DNA of 10,723 bases from the NCBI GenBank assembly GCA_946409885.1, contig CAMJYF010000027.1:1-10723 (forward strand). Direction: 5' to 3'. Under the pieces are notes generated by a model. That model was not told the DNA's origin and did not search any database. It saw only the letters and a list, made by a program, of their open reading frames with translations. Made by a program: the position numbers and the translations under genes. Origin of the DNA: an uncultured Clostridia bacterium. Lineage in GTDB: Bacteria > Bacillota > Clostridia > Oscillospirales > Acutalibacteraceae. Shown in pieces: positions 5,697 to 10,723 of this stretch (its first letter is position 1; every line of letters starts with the position of its first letter).

Positions 5697-6959
5697 TCAC
5701 TCCTTTTTTATCTTTATCCTCCGCCACGTCTCCCGGCTGAAAACGCCCGTGGTGGCGTGGATGGGCTGTCCGGGGGCGTCCGCCGGTTCCCCCTCTATGG
5801 AAAAATAAAACACGGCCGCCTCGGGCGGGACGGGCAGGCGGGCTTTTCCGCCGGACGCTTCCGCCGTGATGCAGCGCCAGGGCTCCCGCAGGTATTTGTC
5901 CTCGTAGACCAGGCCCTCGGTCTTATAATACACCAGGGCTTCGGCGGAGGGAACGTCCGCCGGCAGCGAGAAGGCCAGCGCCGCGCCGTCCCCGTCAGAG
6001 CAGAGCGCGTCGATGCGGATGTTGCGCATCCCCTGCCCTGTCTGCTCCTGCGCGAACCGCAGCAGCTCCGGGATGGCGGCGCCCTCGATCTGTCCGTGGG
6101 TGAACCCGTGCAGGATCGTCAGGGAGCCGTTGGGCGCGTTGGCGGCGCAGGCCGTGGTGGCGTTGGCGTCGGTGAAGGGGTCGCAGTCGCTGTTGAAGAA
6201 GCATACCGGAATGGTCACCCGGTCCAGCAGCAGCTTCGCGTCCCACACGTCGGTAATGCCCGCCCCGGCAAAGCCCGCGCCCCAGACCGTGCACGAGACG
6301 TCCTGAAAGCCGCTGCAGTAGACCGGCGCGGCAAAGGCAAAGCGGTCGTCGTAGCACAGCGCCGCGGAGGAGGCGAGGCCGCCCCAGGAGATCCCGGTGA
6401 GGCCGATCCTGTCGTGATCAACGCGCGGATCGCTCCGCAGGATCGTGTTGGCCAGCAGCACGTCCGCCACGTAATAGGTAAAGCCCTGTTCCGCAAACGG
6501 CTTGCCGGCGGAGGCGAAGCCGTCCATGGGCGGCTGGGAGGCGGGGTCATACTGCCAGAAATCTATGGAGGCGTCGTAGGTGTGATCCGCCCCGGTATAG
6601 GACTGGCCGAACCCATCGAAGGAGACGGCGGCAAAGCCGTGGTTGACCCAGTACTGCACCCACTCCGCATAGGCGTGCCCCGCGCCGCCGTGCACCAGCA
6701 CCATGCCGGGCACGGGAGAGGACGGGTCGGCGTTTTCCGGGAAGCCGATATAGGCGAAGACCTGGGTCTCCCGCCCGCCCTCCGGCAGGCCGGTGAAGCG
6801 GATCGCTCTGACGCGGGGATCGTCCGGGAAGGGATCCTGCGCCGGACAGGCCCGGACGCGGGGCGACGTCGCCTTTACGCCGTCAAACAGAGCCTTCAGT
6901 TCTTCCGTTTTTTCGTTCCCGCCGGGGGAACGGTGTGCTGAGACGTACAGATTTTTCAT
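5697..6959 (-). CDS. Alpha/beta hydrolase, acetyl xylan esterase-like
   Basis: The gene encodes 420 residues from the ATG at 6959, which has AAGGAG 9 bases upstream. The ATG at 6977 directly abuts the addA stop and lacks such a site. The serine-hydrolase fold is clear: PGMVLVHGGAGHAYAEWV (84-101) holds the HGG oxyanion turn; GFAAVSFDGFGQ (108-119) is the following strand; GISWGG (189-194) is the nucleophile elbow with Ser191; PVCFFNSDCDPF (251-262) carries the acid, Asp258 or Asp260; GFTHGQ (285-290) carries the catalytic His288. Residues 310-420 form a strand-rich C-terminal domain. The order resembles acetyl xylan esterase/CE7-type and prolyl-oligopeptidase-type hydrolases, suggesting removal of an acyl group from a sugar or another small ester. 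There is no signal peptide, so it acts in the cytoplasm. It starts 18 bases after addA and ends 5 bases before the GH29-like gene. The fold is secure, the substrate inferred. Confidence 0.78.
   Translation of the reverse strand: MKNLYVSAHRSPGGNEKTEELKALFDGVKATSPRVRACPAQDPFPDDPRVRAIRFTGLPEGGRETQVFAYIGFPENADPSSPVPGMVLVHGGAGHAYAEWVQYWVNHGFAAVSFDGFGQSYTGADHTYDASIDFWQYDPASQPPMDGFASAGKPFAEQGFTYYVADVLLANTILRSDPRVDHDRIGLTGISWGGLASSAALCYDDRFAFAAPVYCSGFQDVSCTVWGAGFAGAGITDVWDAKLLLDRVTIPVCFFNSDCDPFTDANATTACAANAPNGSLTILHGFTHGQIEGAAIPELLRFAQEQTGQGMRNIRIDALCSDGDGAALAFSLPADVPSAEALVYYKTEGLVYEDKYLREPWRCITAEASGGKARLPVPPEAAVFYFSIEGEPADAPGQPIHATTGVFSRETWRRIKIKKE
5700..5705 (-). promoter_or_regulatory. Ribosome binding site deciding the start of the GH29-like gene
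   Basis: AAGGAG on the minus strand lies 8 bases before the ATG at 5691 and inside the last codons of the upstream hydrolase gene. It favours 5691 over the upstream ATG at 5727. Confidence 0.82.
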
Positions 6960-6968
6960 TTCAGGTAT

Positions 6969-6974
6969 CTCCTT
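6969..6974 (-). promoter_or_regulatory. Ribosome binding site deciding the start of the hydrolase gene
   Basis: AAGGAG on the minus strand lies 9 bases before the ATG at 6959, just after the addA stop (6978-6980). It supports 6959 rather than 6977 as the start. Confidence 0.82.
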
Positions 6975-6977
6975 CAT

Positions 6978-9900
6978 TTACAGCGTCAGGCTTTCCCGCA
7001 GCTTCAGGGAGTACAGCACGCACTCCTTGACGGGAACGCCGGTGATGCGGGTGAAGGCCTCCGCGTACAGCGCCAGCTGACCGGCGTAGCGCTCCCGCAG
7101 GGCGGAAACCTCTTTCACGTTGTCGGTCTTGTAGTCCACGATCACCGCCCCGTCCGGCTCCGTAAAGACCAGGTCGATCTTGCCGATGACCACGGTCTTT
7201 TCTTCCCGGAACGATTCCGGGATGGCAGGGTCCATCTCGCAGACGCTTTTGGCCACGGTGAATTCCTTTTCCCGGTAAACCTCCGCCGCCTGTTCGCAGC
7301 GGCGCATGAGGTCGGAATTGACAAAGGTCCGCACCGATTCCATATCCACCGCGTCCGCCTCCACACGGGAGAGCCGCCCCCGGGCGACCAGCCGCTCCCG
7401 CTCCCGCTGCGGATCGGTGCGGCACACGGCGAAATCGCAGTACTGCAAAAACCGGTGTGTGGCGCTGCCCCTGTCCGCGGCGGACAGCCGCGACGAGGAC
7501 AGGAAGGCTGGCACGGCGCGGGCGAAGAAGGCCGGGTTGAATTTTTCCGTGTTGACGGAGGAGGCCGTGTGCTTGGAAAGCGCCCCTGCCACCGGGGCGT
7601 AGGGATAGACGAACCCCGCCCGCCGGGCGATACGCGCCACCGTCTCCGGGTCCGGCTCCGCCGGGGCGGCCTCCCCTTCCCCACCGGCGGGGAGGGCGGG
7701 CACTTTTTCTACCAGGCGGAAGACGGCGCGGGAGGGGGTCTCCACGGGGCGGACGTCCGCGTAACGCAGGGCGGCGGCGTCCGGGTGGCGCAGCAGGCAC
7801 GAAAGCAGCCACTGACAGGGCGCGGAGGTGTGCCTGACCCGGTAGGCGGGGACCGCGTCCCCGCCGCAGAGCACCTGCCCCGCCTTTTCCAGCTTTTCCT
7901 CCGCCTTGTCCTGCGCCATGACCAGGTACAGCTTTTCCTTGGCCCGGGTAAAGGCCACGTAAAAGACCCGCAGCTCCTCGCTCATGGCGGCCCGCTCCAG
8001 CTCCGTGCGGATGGCGGCGGAGGAGAGGGTATCGTAGCTTTTGAGGTTCTCCGGTTCCTGGCGTTTCAGGCCAAGGCCGTACTGATGGCTGATAAGCAGC
8101 GGCGCGCTGAGATCCATGCGGTTGGTGGGCTTGGTGGTTCCCGCCACAATGACGAAGGGGAATTCCAGCCCCTTGGACCGATGCATGGTCATCAGGGAGA
8201 CGCTGTCGTCCCCCGCCGCCCTGGCCGCGCCCTCCACCCTGGCGCCGTTGTCCCGCAGGGCGTCCATATACCGGACGAAGCCGCCCAGCGTACGGGCGCT
8301 CTCCGCGGCGCTCTCCGCGTATTCCAGCAGCCGCCGGGCGTTGTTCTTCCGGCCCGCCCCGTCGCGCATGGCGCCGCAGACGGCCAGAAAGGCGGTATCG
8401 GCGATCACCGCCCGCAGCACCTCGTCCGCGCCGCGGGTGGCCGCCATCTTCTGATAGTATTCCAATGTTTGCAACAGACGGGCGCAGGCCTCGTCCCCTT
8501 CGCCCGCGCACAGCAGCACGCTGGCGTACAGCGAAACCCTGCCGCCGCCGGAAAGCCGTTTGCCCGCCAGCCGGACCCGGGCGGCGTCGTCCGCCGTGAA
8601 GCCGAACACCGGCGACAGCATCACCGCCAGCAGGTCCACCTCCCGGGCGGGATCGTCGATCACCCGCAGGAAGGACAGCAGGATACGGATCTCCGCGGCC
8701 TCAAAAAAGCCGTCGCGGGAATCCACCGCCGCCGTCAGCCCCTGCTCCCGCAGGGCCTTGGCAAACAGCTCCGCCAGCCCCTTGGCGGAGCGCAGCAGGA
8801 TACAGAAATCCCCGGGGCGGGCGGGCCTTGGGCCGTCCCTGCCCTGCACCGTGACGCCCCGCGCCAGCTCCCGCCGGATGAGGGCGGCGGTGTAGCGGGC
8901 CTCCGCCTCATAGCCCTTACATTCGGGATCGGACAGCACGGCCGCCTCAAAGGCAGTCTCCCCGTTTTCGGGATAGCGTCCCTCGGCATAGTGCAGCTTT
9001 TCATCCTCGTTGTATTCGATTTCCCCGCAGTCCTTGGACATGACGGAGGAGAAGATGTAGTTGACCGCGTCGATCACGCCCCGGCGGCTGCGGAAATTGG
9101 TGCCGAGGATGATCTTGGACCGGGGGGCCTTGCCGTCGTAGTAAGGGTAGCTTTCGCACTTTTCAATGAACAGCTCGGGACTGGCCAGGCGGAAGCGGTA
9201 GATGCTCTGCTTCACGTCCCCCACCATGAACATATTGTTGCCGTTGCGGGAGAGGGCTGTGAACAGGGATTCCTGCGCCCGGTTGGTATCCTGGTACTCG
9301 TCGATCAGGATCTCGCCGATACCGTCGGAGAGCTCCCGGGCCAGCGGCGTTTTGCCGTCCGGCGCGTCCGCGTCGCACAGCTGCGCCAGGGCGAAGTGGA
9401 GGATATCCGGAAAGTCGTAGGCGTTCAGGTCCCGCTTGCGCTCCAGCAGCGTTTCGTTGAACAGCAGCACGGCGCGGATCAGCTCCTCCGCGATGGGCGC
9501 CAGCACGGCGTTGTCCTCGTCGTTTTCCGCCCCGGTGGCGCACAGCTTGCCCGTAAGGCTCTCCAGCAGAGCCTTGTAAGCGCCGCGCTTGGCGGCGGCC
9601 GCCTGCTTGTGGGGGTCCTCCGTGTAGCCCCGGGGGGCCGTGAACCGTTTGGCCTTGACGCCGGCGAACACGGCGTTCAGCGCGGCGATACGTTCATCCC
9701 ACGGCAGCGAGGAAAACCGCTGGCGCAGGGAGGCCATGGCGTCCCGGTCGCTGGTGAGGATGGGGCCAAGCTTGTCGAAAAGCGCCTCGTCGTACCCGGC
9801 GTCGTCCAGCGCCGCGTCCGCCAGCGACAGGCAGTAATCCAGCGCCTCCCGGATCTCCTCCGACAGGATCCGGCCGAAGACGCTGTCCTCCGCCGGGCCG

Positions 9901-10508
9901 GGGCGGAACTGCGCCGCCACGCCCTGCAGCCACGCGGCGGGATCCGGCTCCGACAGGGAAAAATCGGACAGGCGGATCATGGCGGTGATCAGTCCCTCGT
10001 CGCTGCGGCCCCGCTCGAACAGGCGGGTGAGCGCCAGAAAGGCCTCGCCGTCCTCCCTGTACAGCCGCTCGACCACGTCCCCTGCCACGGTCTGCTTCAG
10101 CACCAGCGCCTCGCCCTGGTCCAGGGTACGGAAATCGGATTCCACCCCGCAGGCATGGAAGTGCTCCCGCACGAAGCGCATGCAGAAGGCGTCCATGGTA
10201 CAGACGCGCATGCCGTCCAGCCGGGACTGCATCAGGGCGTATTCCCGGCGGCGCTCCGGCTGCTCCCCCATTTTCTGCCGCAGACGGTCAAAGATCCGGC
10301 CTCGCATTTCCGCCGCGGCGGCGTTGGTGAAGGTGACCACCAGCAGCTCGTCCGGCGAGCAGGGGCGGAGGGGGTCGGTCAACTTGCGAACGATGCGCTC
10401 CACCAGCACGCTGGTTTTGCCGGAACCGGCGGCGGCCGCCACCAGCAGGGTGCCGCTTTCCGCCTCGATCGCCTCCCGCTGTTCCTTTGTCCATGTTTTT
10501 TCAGCCAT
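6978..10508 (-). CDS. addA: ATP-dependent helicase/nuclease subunit A (AddA)
   Basis: The 1176-residue protein is close to the usual AddA length (about 1230 in Bacillus subtilis). AddA and AddB form the cytoplasmic helicase-nuclease that resects double-strand breaks for RecA-dependent repair, replacing RecBCD in Bacillota. Superfamily 1A helicase motifs appear in order: Walker A AAAGSGKT (25-32), Ia VVTFTNAAAAEMR (57-69), II LIDEYQD (401-407), III GDVKQSIYRFR (430-440), IV GTNFRS (469-474), V SLMTMHRSKGLEF (771-783) and VI RVFYVAFTRAKEKLYL (847-862). The C-terminal RecB-type nuclease has His1018 in RGSATH, Asp1112 in GKIDLVF, Asp1125 and Lys1127 in VDYKTD, and QLALYA (1144-1149), so the nuclease looks intact. 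GGAGG at 10518-10522 lies 9 bases before the ATG. The start overlaps the addB stop by 8 bases, the usual addBA arrangement with translational coupling. Both motors and the nuclease appear functional. Confidence 0.97.
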   Translation of the reverse strand: MAEKTWTKEQREAIEAESGTLLVAAAAGSGKTSVLVERIVRKLTDPLRPCSPDELLVVTFTNAAAAEMRGRIFDRLRQKMGEQPERRREYALMQSRLDGMRVCTMDAFCMRFVREHFHACGVESDFRTLDQGEALVLKQTVAGDVVERLYREDGEAFLALTRLFERGRSDEGLITAMIRLSDFSLSEPDPAAWLQGVAAQFRPGPAEDSVFGRILSEEIREALDYCLSLADAALDDAGYDEALFDKLGPILTSDRDAMASLRQRFSSLPWDERIAALNAVFAGVKAKRFTAPRGYTEDPHKQAAAAKRGAYKALLESLTGKLCATGAENDEDNAVLAPIAEELIRAVLLFNETLLERKRDLNAYDFPDILHFALAQLCDADAPDGKTPLARELSDGIGEILIDEYQDTNRAQESLFTALSRNGNNMFMVGDVKQSIYRFRLASPELFIEKCESYPYYDGKAPRSKIILGTNFRSRRGVIDAVNYIFSSVMSKDCGEIEYNEDEKLHYAEGRYPENGETAFEAAVLSDPECKGYEAEARYTAALIRRELARGVTVQGRDGPRPARPGDFCILLRSAKGLAELFAKALREQGLTAAVDSRDGFFEAAEIRILLSFLRVIDDPAREVDLLAVMLSPVFGFTADDAARVRLAGKRLSGGGRVSLYASVLLCAGEGDEACARLLQTLEYYQKMAATRGADEVLRAVIADTAFLAVCGAMRDGAGRKNNARRLLEYAESAAESARTLGGFVRYMDALRDNGARVEGAARAAGDDSVSLMTMHRSKGLEFPFVIVAGTTKPTNRMDLSAPLLISHQYGLGLKRQEPENLKSYDTLSSAAIRTELERAAMSEELRVFYVAFTRAKEKLYLVMAQDKAEEKLEKAGQVLCGGDAVPAYRVRHTSAPCQWLLSCLLRHPDAAALRYADVRPVETPSRAVFRLVEKVPALPAGGEGEAAPAEPDPETVARIARRAGFVYPYAPVAGALSKHTASSVNTEKFNPAFFARAVPAFLSSSRLSAADRGSATHRFLQYCDFAVCRTDPQRERERLVARGRLSRVEADAVDMESVRTFVNSDLMRRCEQAAEVYREKEFTVAKSVCEMDPAIPESFREEKTVVIGKIDLVFTEPDGAVIVDYKTDNVKEVSALRERYAGQLALYAEAFTRITGVPVKECVLYSLKLRESLTL

Positions 10509-10723
10509 CGTCCCGTACCTCCCCGTTCAGCCGTTCGCGGGCGTCCTCGTGGGACAGCCCCAGCAGCGTTCTGCAGGGGTCTTCCGCCTCCCGCAGGCAC
10601 ACGTCGTTGTAATCGCAGTATTCGCAGGTGGTTTTGTAGCCGCCGTCCAGAATGGGCTCCGCCGCGATCTCGCCCCGGTGAAGCCGCAGGGCGGTATCCG
10701 CCAGCACATGGTCGATCGTTTTA
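10501..10723 (-). CDS. addB: ATP-dependent helicase/nuclease subunit B (AddB), C-terminal end (5' part outside window)
   Basis: Only the last 73 residues or so are visible; the frame runs off the window edge. CEYCDYNDVC has the CxxCxxxxxC spacing of the three C-terminal cysteines that, with a distant fourth, hold the 4Fe-4S cluster of AddB in Bacillus subtilis. That cluster stabilises the AddB nuclease domain. The frame ends in TGA at 10501-10503, overlapping the addA start by 8 bases, and addB directly upstream of addA is the normal order. An internal GTG at 10707 is not the start. The nuclease active site and helicase-like domain lie outside the window. Confidence 0.9.
   Translation of the reverse strand, partial: KTIDHVLADTALRLHRGEIAAEPILDGGYKTTCEYCDYNDVCLREAEDPCRTLLGLSHEDARERLNGEVRDDG
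10518..10522 (-). promoter_or_regulatory. Ribosome binding site of addA
   Basis: GGAGG on the minus strand lies 9 bases before the addA ATG at 10508 and within the addB coding region. It supports this start. Confidence 0.8.

Noticed and set aside
5692..5727. Upstream start (ATG at 5727) for the GH29-like gene
   Set aside because: It would overlap the hydrolase gene by 31 bases and encodes a lysine-rich leader from the hydrolase tail; the ATG at 5691 has an ideal AAGGAG.
4654..6941. Two long plus-strand frames (384 and 394 codons) opposite the GH29-like and hydrolase genes
   Set aside because: They are antisense shadows: Val/Gly/Arg-rich, no motifs, no good ribosome binding site, while the minus-strand genes carry catalytic motifs.
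6960..6977. Upstream start (ATG at 6977) for the hydrolase gene
   Set aside because: It abuts the addA stop with no ribosome binding site, and the AAGGAG for the ATG at 6959 lies inside this extension.
6961..8511. A 516-codon minus-strand frame inside addA
   Set aside because: It is an out-of-frame Gly/Arg/Ala-rich shadow of addA, whose own frame contains all helicase and nuclease motifs.

Overview
The window is GC-rich, nearly all coding, and looks like chromosomal DNA of a GC-rich Clostridia-type Bacillota. The basis is an AddB/AddA recombination nuclease pair of the Bacillota type (AddB tail with an iron-sulfur cysteine cluster), strong AAGGAG or GGAGG ribosome binding sites, and a Gram-positive-style signal peptide. 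The placement is an inference from gene content. No tRNA, rRNA, CRISPR array, transposase or phage gene is visible.

Left half, plus strand (1-4489): four closely spaced genes form an apparent operon. It opens with the 3' part of a neutral ceramidase-like gene cut by the window edge. A full-length, secreted, tandem paralogue follows. Next is a degenerate ferredoxin-NADP reductase-like flavoprotein with an unrecognised N-terminal domain. The last gene is a LuxR-type regulator with a helical-repeat sensor region, overlapping the flavoprotein gene by four bases (ATGA). Gaps of 17 and 7 bases and that overlap argue for co-transcription. The regulator may control its own operon, but the promoter lies outside the window.

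Centre (4490-4695): a 206-base convergent intergenic region holds a compact structured repeat element at 4515-4684. It has a perfect 11-bp hairpin, a four-unit heptamer array, an AT-rich core, an inverted four-unit array of the same heptamers and a closing 7-bp hairpin. This is the least explained DNA in the window.

Right half, minus strand (10723 down to 4696): the 3' end of addB overlaps addA by 8 bases. After addA come, without room for an independent promoter of normal size, an alpha/beta hydrolase of the acetyl-xylan-esterase-like type and a GH29 (alpha-L-fucosidase)-like protein. AddA and AddB together make the helicase-nuclease that processes double-strand breaks. The hydrolase and the glycosidase-like protein are both predicted cytoplasmic and could act on an esterified sugar, but their link to DNA repair is probably only transcriptional.

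For both downstream minus-strand genes the ribosome binding site supports a start slightly inside the longest reading frame (6959 and 5691).
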